Source of the DNA: a virus | Direction: 5' to 3' (one strand) | DNA length: 63,190 nucleotides | Virus record (IMG/VR): IMGVR_UViG_3300035659_000010 | Location: 1 to 63,190 of that record | Shown: in pieces, positions 56,089 to 63,190 of the stretch | Numbering within the stretch: the first letter of the stretch is position 1 | Layout of the letters: every line of letters starts with the position of its first letter | Program-made: the position numbers and the translations under genes | The notes under the pieces: generated by a model | What the model was told of the DNA's origin: nothing | The model's input: only the letters and a program-made list of their open reading frames with translations | Databases searched by the model: none

Positions 56089-57381
56089 ATGTCTCGATAT
56101 GGAACCGTCCTGGGTGGCACCGCGAACGCTCGTTGTTTCGTGGTGCAAGGAGCAGATGCCGACAGCCTGTTTGTGGCTGCCGCAACCGCCTTCGCCGCGG
56201 CTACGGCCATCGTGCCGCCGTTGGTGGATCCGATCATCACGTCCCTCACGCTCACCGGGGCGGGCGACGGGCACATGTTCTTCCTGGAACTGGAGTTCGC
56301 CGCGGCGGCAAACGTGGACGGCGGCGCGGATGTGACCGGTGTACAGTTCCTTTTGTCGTCGACCGCGGAGGATCTGCAGAAGCAGATCGCTGCGCTGCAG
56401 AACGCGACCCCGATCCTCGACGTGCAGATCGCTGGTTCTGCCAAGGGCCAGCGCGTAATGGGGCTCGTGGTCTTCGGGACGCAGCGTCCTCCGCTGGAGT
56501 GCAGCTGCACGGTCGTGTGGAGGCCCGACGGGCTCGGCGACGAGACGACGTTCGATGGCGTGATGAGGCACGTCGCCGCGAACAAGGGGCCGATCACGGT
56601 CTACTGCCCGCAGGTGAGTCCCGGAACCGTCTACGTCATCGAGCCTGGCCCGCCCCCGGCCACGCCGGTCGTGTACGACATGAAGGGCTCGCAGTTCGTT
56701 GCGCCGCGAGGGCCGCACGACGCGATCCCGATCCAGATCCGCCGCGGCGCGACGCTGCTCAACCTGGCGCGCATCGCAGGCGGCTTGCGCCTTCAGGCGA
56801 GTAAGCAGGCGGGAGATCCGCAGGCGCTCACATTCAGCACCGCCGACCCGAGCGTTGCGGTCGTGTTCTTGGTGGACGATGGAGCCGAACTGAAGAACCT
56901 CGGGTCGGCCACCGACGCAGTGCTCACTGTCCCCGGTACGGGGCAGGAGTACTACGTCGTGTTCAACCAGATGGGCACCGCGCAGGCGGACGGTGGCTTC
57001 CCGGCCGTCATCGCGCTCGCTGGCGCGATCCTGAACGTGAACGTGCTGTCGGGCGGGCTCTCGCTCGACACCGTCCAGCCGCCAAACTGGATCGGTAGCG
57101 ACCCGGCCGCGACGGTGAACTGGATCCACGACGGCACGATGGCGTTCCCGCCTGGCTTCTGGACCGGCTACCACCCGAACAACGCAGGCACGAACGTGAA
57201 TCAGCCGACTGGCACCGGTGGCGGCATGGGGCCCACTGCGTTCCGTCCTGTGTTCCAAAGCGGCGGGCCGCCCTCGATGGGCTGCATGTACTTCGACACG
57301 GACCTGGCCGCAGGCGCTGGGATGCCGGTCTGGTACAACGGTGCGGCACCGTGGGTCGACGCGACCGGCACACCGGCCTGA
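56089..57381 (+). CDS. fibre- or spike-like protein A, 430 aa
   Basis: The first 150 residues (SRYGTVLGGTANA ... GAGDGHMFFLELEF ... EDLQKQIAAL ... AKGQRVMGLVVFGTQR) are nearly identical to the next gene and related to the 15664 protein, so this is a conserved attachment domain. The remainder is beta-rich. The C-terminus (GCMYFDTDL ... GMPVWYNGAAPWVDATGTPA) matches the exposed tip region often seen in phage fibres and host-binding proteins. Very likely a receptor-binding spike anchored through its N-terminus. Confidence 0.8.
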   Translation: MSRYGTVLGGTANARCFVVQGADADSLFVAAATAFAAATAIVPPLVDPIITSLTLTGAGDGHMFFLELEFAAAANVDGGADVTGVQFLLSSTAEDLQKQIAALQNATPILDVQIAGSAKGQRVMGLVVFGTQRPPLECSCTVVWRPDGLGDETTFDGVMRHVAANKGPITVYCPQVSPGTVYVIEPGPPPATPVVYDMKGSQFVAPRGPHDAIPIQIRRGATLLNLARIAGGLRLQASKQAGDPQALTFSTADPSVAVVFLVDDGAELKNLGSATDAVLTVPGTGQEYYVVFNQMGTAQADGGFPAVIALAGAILNVNVLSGGLSLDTVQPPNWIGSDPAATVNWIHDGTMAFPPGFWTGYHPNNAGTNVNQPTGTGGGMGPTAFRPVFQSGGPPSMGCMYFDTDLAAGAGMPVWYNGAAPWVDATGTPA

Positions 57382-57400
57382 TCGTTAGGAGACGAAGAGC

Positions 57401-58567
57401 ATGTCAAGGTACGGCACCATCAACGGCGGCACCGCCAACGCGATCACAGCGGTCATCCAGAGCGCCAGCGCCGAGGACATGATCCCGCTCATCATCGCAG
57501 CAGTCGGTCCGCTGCTCGTGGGCGTCGTGGACCCGGTAGCGACGTCCATCACGCTCACGGGTGCCGGCGACGGGCACATGTTCTTCCTCGAACTGGAAGG
57601 CGCTGCCGGGGCGAACGTGGACGGTGGCGCTAACATCACCGGCGCGGAGTTCCTCATCGCGGCGACCGCGGAGGATCTGCAGAAGCAGATCGCTGCGTTG
57701 CAGAGTGGCCAGCCGATCCTGGACGTGCAGATCGCTGGTTCTGCCAAGGGCCAGCGGGTGCTCGGTCTCGTGTTGTTCGGGACGCAGCGGTCATCCAGTG
57801 GAGGGTCCGCGGTGCTGGTGTTCCGTCCCAACGGCGTTCGTTCCGGGAATGTCTACCCGGTATGGTCCGATCTAGTGGCGGCCTGCGCGTCCATGTCCGG
57901 ACTCCGGGTCATCTGGCTCGACAATAGCCTCGGGACTTGTCAGGTCCCGCCTGGGTCATGGGACCTCGGGGAGCATGACGAAGTACAGATCCAGGGAGAT
58001 GGAACGCGGCTCGATCCGACAGGGCTGACGTTCCTGGACGGGGCATCCATCACGGTGGTGTCAGTGTTCCGTGACGTCGCAATCGAGGCGCAAGGTTCGG
58101 CTCCCGCGATGCAGGTCACGAGCCCGAAGCGCAAGATCATCTTTACGGGCACGACCACCGGGGTCACGACCGGCACCCAGCCTTTCATTCGGAACTTCTT
58201 GTCGACGGTCCTGCTGCTCATCTGCGACGAGTACGCGAGCATCAACACGGGAACGGTTGCTTTTTTTGACAACCAGTTGCCCGGAGCGAGCATCACGATG
58301 CAGGGCTTTCAGGGCGGCTTCATCGACGCGAACGTGCTCTCTGGAGTCGCCGGGGCTTCGTACTCCGGCATTCGAGGAAGCTCATCGGTGTTCGTCGCGA
58401 CGGCTCAAGCAGGGGTTCCGGGAGGCGCGATCTCGGTGGGGATCTGGGACATCTCTGACGGCGTGCAATACAGCCCGGCGGTGCTCGCGGACTGGAGCGG
58501 GATCGCTCCGGGCAACGTCCAGAACGCACTCGATCGAATCGCGGCGAAGATCACCCCCATTCCATGA
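57401..58567 (+). CDS. fibre- or spike-like protein B, 388 aa
   Basis: AGGAG upstream. Shares residues 1-150 with the upstream gene at high identity even at DNA level, but has a different C-terminal part: a beta-helix-like stretch with IQGDGTRLDPTGLTFLDGAS, VIIFTGTTTG-type strands and GISVGIWDISDG. Two spikes with one anchor and different tips suggest two receptor specificities or a fibre plus an enzyme-less spike. Confidence 0.8.
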   Translation: MSRYGTINGGTANAITAVIQSASAEDMIPLIIAAVGPLLVGVVDPVATSITLTGAGDGHMFFLELEGAAGANVDGGANITGAEFLIAATAEDLQKQIAALQSGQPILDVQIAGSAKGQRVLGLVLFGTQRSSSGGSAVLVFRPNGVRSGNVYPVWSDLVAACASMSGLRVIWLDNSLGTCQVPPGSWDLGEHDEVQIQGDGTRLDPTGLTFLDGASITVVSVFRDVAIEAQGSAPAMQVTSPKRKIIFTGTTTGVTTGTQPFIRNFLSTVLLLICDEYASINTGTVAFFDNQLPGASITMQGFQGGFIDANVLSGVAGASYSGIRGSSSVFVATAQAGVPGGAISVGIWDISDGVQYSPAVLADWSGIAPGNVQNALDRIAAKITPIP

Positions 58568-58872
58568 ACGAGTACGAGCTTCTCCCGCAGACGGTCGAGC
58601 AACGCCAGGTGGCGTTCCTTGCCTTCGCCGGCATCGTCGGCGGGGGCATCCTCGCCTACGAGGCCGGTCGCTCGATCCGTGAAGGGGACCTATTCAAGAC
58701 GGACCCGGTCCCGGAGAACCCACAGGTCGGGGCGGTGGCGCTGATCGGCGGCCTGGGCATGTTCGCCATGATGGTCAAGGAAGCTGTCAAGGAAGTTGGA
58801 TGGAAACCGCTCGTCGCGGGCTCCGTCGGCATCTTCGGCATGGCCGTGGTTCTGCGCGCTGCACGCCGTTGA
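58564..58872 (+). CDS. two-helix membrane protein, 102 aa
   Basis: ATG overlaps the spike B stop as ATGA. N-terminal helix with VEQRQVAFLAFAGIVGGGILAYEAG and a C-terminal pair (VGAVALIGGLGMFAMMV; LVAGSVGIFGMAVVL) ending RAARR. Last member of the structural-looking block; its stop codon lies in the -35 of the next promoter. Confidence 0.74.
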   Translation: MNEYELLPQTVEQRQVAFLAFAGIVGGGILAYEAGRSIREGDLFKTDPVPENPQVGAVALIGGLGMFAMMVKEAVKEVGWKPLVAGSVGIFGMAVVLRAARR

Positions 58873-58897
58873 CATGTGCGGCTAGCCGGGCTATCAG
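58869..58897 (+). promoter_or_regulatory. promoter with three GGCTAGCC-type boxes
   Basis: TTGACA (58869-58874), 17 bases, TATCAG (58892-58897), then ten bases to the ATG at 58908. Boxes: GGCTAGCC in the spacer (58880-58887), TGCTAGCC after the -10 (58898-58905), and GGCTAGCC inside the gene (58943-58950). A further GACATGTG/CACATGTC pair flanks the first two boxes. Same -35, -10, spacing and box placement as the leftward promoter at 3817-3845. Confidence 0.78.
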
Positions 58898-58907
58898 TGC
58901 TAGCCAC

Positions 58908-59504
58908 ATGTCCGACCCAGTAAAGGGCGGCTCCTCCATCGGGGCTAGCCCGCTGCAGATCATCGTCAAAGGCGGCACGACTTCCAGCGCGCACGACAAG
59001 GAGCGCGCGAAGCAGAAGGCCATGGCGGACCTTGGGCGGGCGCACCAGGACAAGCAGCAGCTTGCTGCGGACCAGGGCACCCGGATGACGAAGGACGGCT
59101 TTGTCAGTTCTCGACTGACGTCGCTCAAGATGATGGACGGCGGCTCGCCACGCGCGGTCCTGTTCTACCTGAACAAAGACAAGTCGGTCCGGCAGGAGTG
59201 CATCTCCGAGGTCGTGCTGGCGAACGGGGAAGACATGACCTTCACGATGGTCTGTCCGAAGTGCCTGGAGCGCGGAGAGCCGCACGGCTCGGCGCAGATC
59301 ATGGTGAAGAAGTCGCACAGGCGATGGCAACTCGACACGAAGCGTGCGGGCGAGGTCGTGCCGGTGCTCGACCCGTTCCACAATCAGATGATGGGGATCC
59401 GGATCTGCGGGACGATCAATGCGCAGGACGAGATCCTTCGCTGCTCGAACTTCGGCTGTACGTGGGCGGTGAAGATCGCGGACAGCAAAGTCGAGGAAGT
59501 CTGA
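58908..59504 (+). CDS. zinc-ribbon protein of unknown function, 198 aa
   Basis: Begins MSDPVKGGSSIGASPLQIIV; helical charged N-terminal 65 residues, then a mixed core with two knuckles, CPKCLERG and CSNFGCTW, typical of a zinc ribbon that binds DNA or RNA polymerase. Given the repressor-type promoter in front of it, it could be a regulator acting at a particular stage. Family not recognised. Confidence 0.7.
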   Translation: MSDPVKGGSSIGASPLQIIVKGGTTSSAHDKERAKQKAMADLGRAHQDKQQLAADQGTRMTKDGFVSSRLTSLKMMDGGSPRAVLFYLNKDKSVRQECISEVVLANGEDMTFTMVCPKCLERGEPHGSAQIMVKKSHRRWQLDTKRAGEVVPVLDPFHNQMMGIRICGTINAQDEILRCSNFGCTWAVKIADSKVEEV

Positions 59505-59507
59505 GCG

Positions 59508-59693
59508 ATGGTGTTGTCGCAGCGGCTTCCGGAAGAGACGAAGCAGACCCGCCGAATGGTGGACGCGGTCCGAGAGATTCTGGGGATGGACCCGCTGTAC
59601 TGCAGCGGTGAGCCAGAAGCTCCACAGCACAGGAACAGAAGGAAAACACATGAAGATCAGGCCGCTCAACAATCTTGTCCAAGTTCGCCGTGA
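59508..59693 (+). CDS. small protein, 61 aa, 3' overlap with groES
   Basis: ATG 59508, three bases after the previous stop. Helical start (RLPEETKQTRRMVDAVREILGMD). The last 14 codons overlap the groES gene in another frame. Plausible but weak; expression depends on translation through the overlap. Confidence 0.5.
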   Translation: MVLSQRLPEETKQTRRMVDAVREILGMDPLYCSGEPEAPQHRNRRKTHEDQAAQQSCPSSP

Positions 59694-59946
59694 CCCTCCG
59701 ACCGACGTGACCAAGGGCGGCATCGTCATCCCCGACTCGGCGAAGGACAAGCTGACGAAGGGCACCGTGGTCGCGGCGGGGCGCGGGAAGATGTCCGCTC
59801 ACGGGCACTTCATCGAGACGACGCTGAAGGTAGGCAGCCGCATCGTCTTCGGCAAGTACAGCGGCTCGGAGGTCGAGAGCCGCGGTGACGAGGACTTGAT
59901 CTTCATGTCCGAGGACGACGTGCTCGGCGTGATCGAGGAGGAGTGA
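59650..59946 (+). CDS. groES: GroES-like co-chaperonin
   Basis: 98 residues, family length. Begins MKIRPLNNLVQVRR; contains the mobile-loop region KGGIVIPDSAKDK and strand VGSRIVFGKYSGSEV, and ends EDDVLGVIEEE. Phage GroES homologues (for example T4 gp31) replace host GroES to fold large capsid proteins inside host GroEL. No GroEL gene is in this window, so the host chaperonin is the expected partner. AGGAAA ribosome site eight bases before ATG. Confidence 0.95.
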   Translation: MKIRPLNNLVQVRRDPPTDVTKGGIVIPDSAKDKLTKGTVVAAGRGKMSAHGHFIETTLKVGSRIVFGKYSGSEVESRGDEDLIFMSEDDVLGVIEEE

Positions 59947-59957
59947 ACTGAGGACAC

Positions 59958-61316
59958 ATGTCGGAACTCACTGAACAGCTAGCTGCCTTCCGCTCCCCAT
60001 CTTCCGTCCTGGACGGCGACGGAGCAGCGCAGGCTCCCACCGATGAAGAGCTTGCCCGCCCCGTTGTGGCCCCCGGCACAGATGCTCTGCTTCCGTGCGG
60101 CATCGAGTTCCAGGCGGGCTGGGACATCCTGGAGGATGGCCTGGCCCGGCACGGGCGCGCTCAGGCAAAGGCCCTGGCGCGCACCGGTCTCCCGGTGATG
60201 CTTCGGCGTCTGCATAGGCCGAAGTTTATGATGGAGGACGACGTGGACCCAGGCGTCCGCGCGAGCGTCGGGTACATGCGCGACACGTCCGTGGGGTCTG
60301 TGGCGGTGGCGATCCGGCAGCTGGTGATCCACGGCTCGACGTTCCTGGAGAACACAGTCGCGCCGGCCGGTGCCCGCATGTCCGGGTTCTCGAACGAGGT
60401 CGGGGTCTACCGATCAACCATCGTCTACACGCCCTGGGAACGCACGACGGTGGCCCCCGCCATCGTGGAGGTCTTGAACCGCTGCGCCGAGACGTGGGTC
60501 CACGGCGAGTGGTGCGTGGACATCTTCGAGCGAGCAGGCGTCGAGCGCGTCTACGCGATCCCGATGCCCTACGATCCGGACACGAGCCTCGCCTGCCAGG
60601 TGTCCGCTCCCCGAGGTTCGGAGACTGTGCCGGAGGGGAAGCGTTTCTACGCCATCGGCAAGTGGGAGCCACGCAAGAACTACGATGCGCTCCTGGGGGC
60701 CTTCCTGCAGGAGTTCAGCCCGAAGGAGCGGGCGTCGCTCTTCATCAAGACGTACGAGTGGGGCTCCTGGGAGAACTACCCGTCCGTGGAGGAGTCCATC
60801 GCGAAGTGGCTCGCCCATCCAGAGGTACAGGCGAAGGGCTGGACGCGGCGGAACTACGGCAAGCGCGTTCGCGTGCTGTCGAAGAAGATCCCGGACGCGA
60901 AGATTGCGCAGCTGCACCGGGACAACAACATCTACGTCACATGCTCGCACGCAGAGGCGTGGGACATCCCGGCGTTCGATGCGCGCTGCGCCGGCAACCG
61001 CATGGTCTACACGGGCTGGGGCGGTCCGGCGGACTTTGCCGGCGACGGAGACAGCGGCGTCTGGACCGGTTTCGTGCCGATGGAGCCCGTGCATCCGGGG
61101 TACGGATGGGAGTCGAACGCGCGCTGGGCGAAGTGCGACGTCCTTTCTCTCCGTTTGTCTTTGCGCGAAGCGCAGCCGCCGCAGCGCCGCATTCACCCAC
61201 CGGAGTTCTACCGAAAGTACGGGTTCGGGGCCGTCGGGGACATGATGGCGAAACGGATCGAGGAGCGGTTCCCGGAGGCGTACGAGAAGCTCGTAGCAGC
61301 GGGAGGATTCGGATGA
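59958..61316 (+). CDS. GT-B glycosyltransferase, 452 aa
   Basis: The C-terminal half carries the family-4-like pattern: RFYAIGKWEPRKNYDALLGAF, ASLFIKTYEWG, then AKIAQLHRDNNIYVTCSHAEAWDIPAFDARCAG in which the glutamate of the usual E-x7-E is less clear, and GNRMVYTGWGG. Probably transfers a sugar from an activated donor to a phage or host acceptor. Followed by a second glycosyltransferase two genes downstream. Confidence 0.78.
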   Translation: MSELTEQLAAFRSPSSVLDGDGAAQAPTDEELARPVVAPGTDALLPCGIEFQAGWDILEDGLARHGRAQAKALARTGLPVMLRRLHRPKFMMEDDVDPGVRASVGYMRDTSVGSVAVAIRQLVIHGSTFLENTVAPAGARMSGFSNEVGVYRSTIVYTPWERTTVAPAIVEVLNRCAETWVHGEWCVDIFERAGVERVYAIPMPYDPDTSLACQVSAPRGSETVPEGKRFYAIGKWEPRKNYDALLGAFLQEFSPKERASLFIKTYEWGSWENYPSVEESIAKWLAHPEVQAKGWTRRNYGKRVRVLSKKIPDAKIAQLHRDNNIYVTCSHAEAWDIPAFDARCAGNRMVYTGWGGPADFAGDGDSGVWTGFVPMEPVHPGYGWESNARWAKCDVLSLRLSLREAQPPQRRIHPPEFYRKYGFGAVGDMMAKRIEERFPEAYEKLVAAGGFG

Positions 61317-61522
61317 ACGACTTCGCAGCCAGAGAAGCACAGCCCGACAGCCGCGACTGGGAACCGCCGGAGGACATGGCGGGTATCTTCAAGTCGATCC
61401 AGCAGGCGCGCAGAGCCATCAACATCGACGGTGACGGGGTCGAATACGCGGTGGAGTACCTGATCGACGCGGTAGAAGCCCTGGCGACGCAGATCGCCGG
61501 AGACAGAGGACGACATGGCTGA
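61313..61522 (+). CDS. small acidic protein, 69 aa
   Basis: ATG overlaps the glycosyltransferase stop as ATGA. Helical with FKSIQQARRAINIDGDGVEYAVEYLIDAVEALATQ. Could be an accessory of the transferases; unknown. Confidence 0.65.
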   Translation: MNDFAAREAQPDSRDWEPPEDMAGIFKSIQQARRAINIDGDGVEYAVEYLIDAVEALATQIAGDRGRHG

Positions 61523-61733
61523 CCCGACCGGACCTGTGTTCAGTGACGCCTTCGCTGAAGCGATGAAGCGCGTCGAGGCCAAGCGACTCATGCCGGAGCC
61601 GGTGAAGCAGAAGCTCCTGCGGCGCAGCGGACTCATGCAGCACGAGATGCCGAACACGAACTTCGCCGTGTTCAACTTCCTGGGATGGATTCACACGCAG
61701 GGCAAGCTCCGCCAGGTGAAGGCACGAGCGTGA
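61515..61733 (+). CDS. small protein, 72 aa
   Basis: ATG 61515 preceded by AGAGGACG. Mixed, basic (EAMKRVEAKRLMPEPVKQKLLRR), then FAVFNFLGWIHTQGKL. Its stop overlaps the next start as GTGA. Function unknown. Confidence 0.62.
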   Translation: MADPTGPVFSDAFAEAMKRVEAKRLMPEPVKQKLLRRSGLMQHEMPNTNFAVFNFLGWIHTQGKLRQVKARA

Positions 61734-62851
61734 GCGAGCCCCGCGTCCGCATCTACGGTCACTCGCGAGGAGAGCACTCGTTCCCGCAGGTCACTCGGGG
61801 CATGTGCCGGGCGTTGGAAGCGGCTGGCGAGTTCGCGGGCTTTTGCCCCATCGACCGCGACGCGGACGAATGGGAGGAGGCGCTCGGGCCGGACGCCCCG
61901 GTGTCCCTGAACATCGGGGCTCCGATGGGGCTCATGCAGGCGCACCGCATGGGCTCGCACCGCTCACACTGGCTCCTGCTCGCCCCGAACAGCGAGAGTC
62001 TCCCGAAGGGGCTGATGGAGGCGCTGCTGGCTCCGTCCGACGTGCTGCCTCGCGGGCTGCTAACCGGCGGTCTCCTTGCCCCGAGCGCATGGGCTGCTGC
62101 CGTGCTCCGTCGTGCGGCGCCAGCCACCATGCCGGTGGTCGTGGCCCCGCACGGGGTCTCTCCAGAGGTACACAAGATCGACCGGGAGGCGCGCGACGCC
62201 GCGCGGACGTCTTTTCGACTCGGGCAGTTCAACGTGCTGCACATGACGAGCAGTGAGACGGAGCGCAAGGGCACGAAGCTCCTGCTCCGCGCCTGGAAGC
62301 AGGCGAAGTTGGAGGGCTTCCTGCCCAAGAGCGCCAAGCTGTTCGTGGCGATGAACCCACAGCACATGTCCAAGCTCCGCTGGTGGTGCGAGGATCTCAA
62401 CCTGGGCGACGACGACATCCAGGTGTCCCCAGGGCTCGTCTACGACCAGGCCGGAGTCGCAGGCATGTACGGCTCGATGCACGCCGTCTGTCAGCCGTCG
62501 CGAGGGGAAGGCTTCGGCATGGTCCCCCTGGAGGCGCTGGCTTGCGGCGTTCCGATCATCGCTACGGCATGTACCGGCCACGCCGAGTACCTCGGGATCA
62601 GGCCGCCTGGGACCGTCATCGTCGAGCACCACGCGCTCGCCCCGATGGACGACTTCCCTGGTTCGATGGCTCCGATCGTCACGCAGATGGCGATCCGGGA
62701 CGCGCTGGCGTCGGCGTTCGTGGCCTGGGAGTCCCTCGCGGAACGCGCAGAGCAAAACGCAGAGGCCATCGCGTCCGCGTGGTCTTGGGAAAACAAGAAC
62801 GTGCCGGCGATCCGGCGCATGATACAGGAGGCAGAGAAACATGTCCGGTGA
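61730..62851 (+). CDS. GT4-type glycosyltransferase, 373 aa
   Basis: GTG start overlapping the previous stop. The donor-binding region reads CQPSRGEGFGMVPLEALACGVPIIATACTGHAEYL (about 252-286), with the paired glutamates of GT4 enzymes. The N-terminal half has RVRIYGHSRGEHSFPQ, an acceptor-side Rossmann fold. Third glycosyltransferase of the window, hinting at glycosylated virion proteins, DNA bases or surface glycans. Confidence 0.88.
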   Translation: MSEPRVRIYGHSRGEHSFPQVTRGMCRALEAAGEFAGFCPIDRDADEWEEALGPDAPVSLNIGAPMGLMQAHRMGSHRSHWLLLAPNSESLPKGLMEALLAPSDVLPRGLLTGGLLAPSAWAAAVLRRAAPATMPVVVAPHGVSPEVHKIDREARDAARTSFRLGQFNVLHMTSSETERKGTKLLLRAWKQAKLEGFLPKSAKLFVAMNPQHMSKLRWWCEDLNLGDDDIQVSPGLVYDQAGVAGMYGSMHAVCQPSRGEGFGMVPLEALACGVPIIATACTGHAEYLGIRPPGTVIVEHHALAPMDDFPGSMAPIVTQMAIRDALASAFVAWESLAERAEQNAEAIASAWSWENKNVPAIRRMIQEAEKHVR

Positions 62852-63182
62852 AGCACAAGCAGAGCAGGTAAACGAGAACGTCGGCGAGCGTCCTACGGGG
62901 TGGTTCGCCTTCAACGAGAAGCCGGTGATGATGCAGCTGCGGGAGCCGTACATCGGCTGCACGTATGCCTACCAGGCGACGCAGGACGAGTCGTCCGGCG
63001 GCGTGCGCGCAGTGCCCGTGCTGAGCGGTGTGCTGCATGTGGAGCCGGACGGGTGCGGAGGCGTGATGCTCGTCGTCCAGATGCCGACCGGCCACGGGAG
63101 TGACTTCGCGATGGTCGCGCTCAAGCCTGCCGATGTCGTGTACTGCACGCACATCCATCAGTCGCGGATCGTCACGCAGTAG
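62841..63182 (+). CDS. unknown protein, 113 aa, right edge
   Basis: ATG 62841 overlaps the previous gene by eleven bases. Soluble, with strand patterns SGVLHVEPDGCGGVMLVVQM and GSDFAMVALKPADVVYC. The stop is at 63180-63182; only eight bases remain to the window edge. No family recognised. Confidence 0.68.
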   Translation: MSGEAQAEQVNENVGERPTGWFAFNEKPVMMQLREPYIGCTYAYQATQDESSGGVRAVPVLSGVLHVEPDGCGGVMLVVQMPTGHGSDFAMVALKPADVVYCTHIHQSRIVTQ

Positions 63183-63190
63183 TCGTGAAG

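Noticed and set aside
1-63190. tRNA genes
   Set aside because: No cloverleaf with a TTCGA-type T-loop and matching acceptor stem was noticed on either strand by eye; a covariance-model scan would be decisive.

Overview
The window is 63 kb of a GC-rich double-stranded DNA virus genome, almost certainly a bacteriophage. The evidence is densely packed, ATGA/GTGA-coupled genes, a RecT and YqaJ-exonuclease pair, a DnaC-type loader next to a DnaB helicase, RuvC, ThyX and a viral GroES, followed by a long block of structural-looking proteins. Genes run off the left edge and probably continue to the right, so this is part of a larger genome. The host cannot be named. Promoters with TAnnnT -10 boxes placed 6-8 bases before the start codon (leaderless mRNAs) fit a high-GC host such as an actinobacterium, but that is inference. 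No terminase, portal, tail tube, baseplate, DNA polymerase, integrase or tRNA gene was recognised.

Layout. (1) 1-3740: a leftward operon of seven unknown genes. (2) 3741-4001: a divergent control region with two facing promoters, each carrying GGCTAGCC-type boxes. (3) 4002-11724: rightward recombination and replication genes (YqaJ nuclease, RecT, a possible nuclease, a ribbon-helix-helix repressor, an initiator with an iteron-type origin inside it, loader, DnaB). (4) 11727-15603: a leaderless operon with an ADP-ribosyltransferase-like protein and a protein that fuses an acetyltransferase, a kinase-like and an ADP-ribosyltransferase-like domain, a likely host-takeover cassette. (5) 15629-23717: a spike-like paralogue, RuvC, small unknown genes, ThyX, a nucleotide-modification-associated protein and a NUDIX hydrolase. 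(6) 23729-27728: acidic and coiled-coil proteins. (7) 27729-58872: the structural-looking block. About thirty proteins here carry a transmembrane helix, mostly near the C-terminus and followed by a short Lys/Arg tail. It also holds a transglutaminase-like protein, peptidoglycan-binding-like modules, a histone-tail-like 875-residue protein, a candidate major coat gene flanked by hairpins, and two fibre-like paralogues. A small leftward cassette (39307-41419: metallophosphatase, glycosyltransferase, membrane protein) interrupts it. (8) 58869-63182: zinc-ribbon protein, GroES, two further glycosyltransferases and small unknowns.

How it fits together. A regulator reading GGCTAGCC boxes, plausibly the ribbon-helix-helix protein at 6835, would control both divergent early promoters, one promoter at 16377 and one at 58869. 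Structural genes are instead driven by promoters with -10 boxes of the TAGSCT/TAGACT type placed directly at the start codon. The many tail-anchored proteins, the absence of tail genes and the hairpin-bounded coat-like gene suggest a virion containing a membrane, or an unusual membrane-associated assembly. The packaging ATPase that would settle the class is not in this window.
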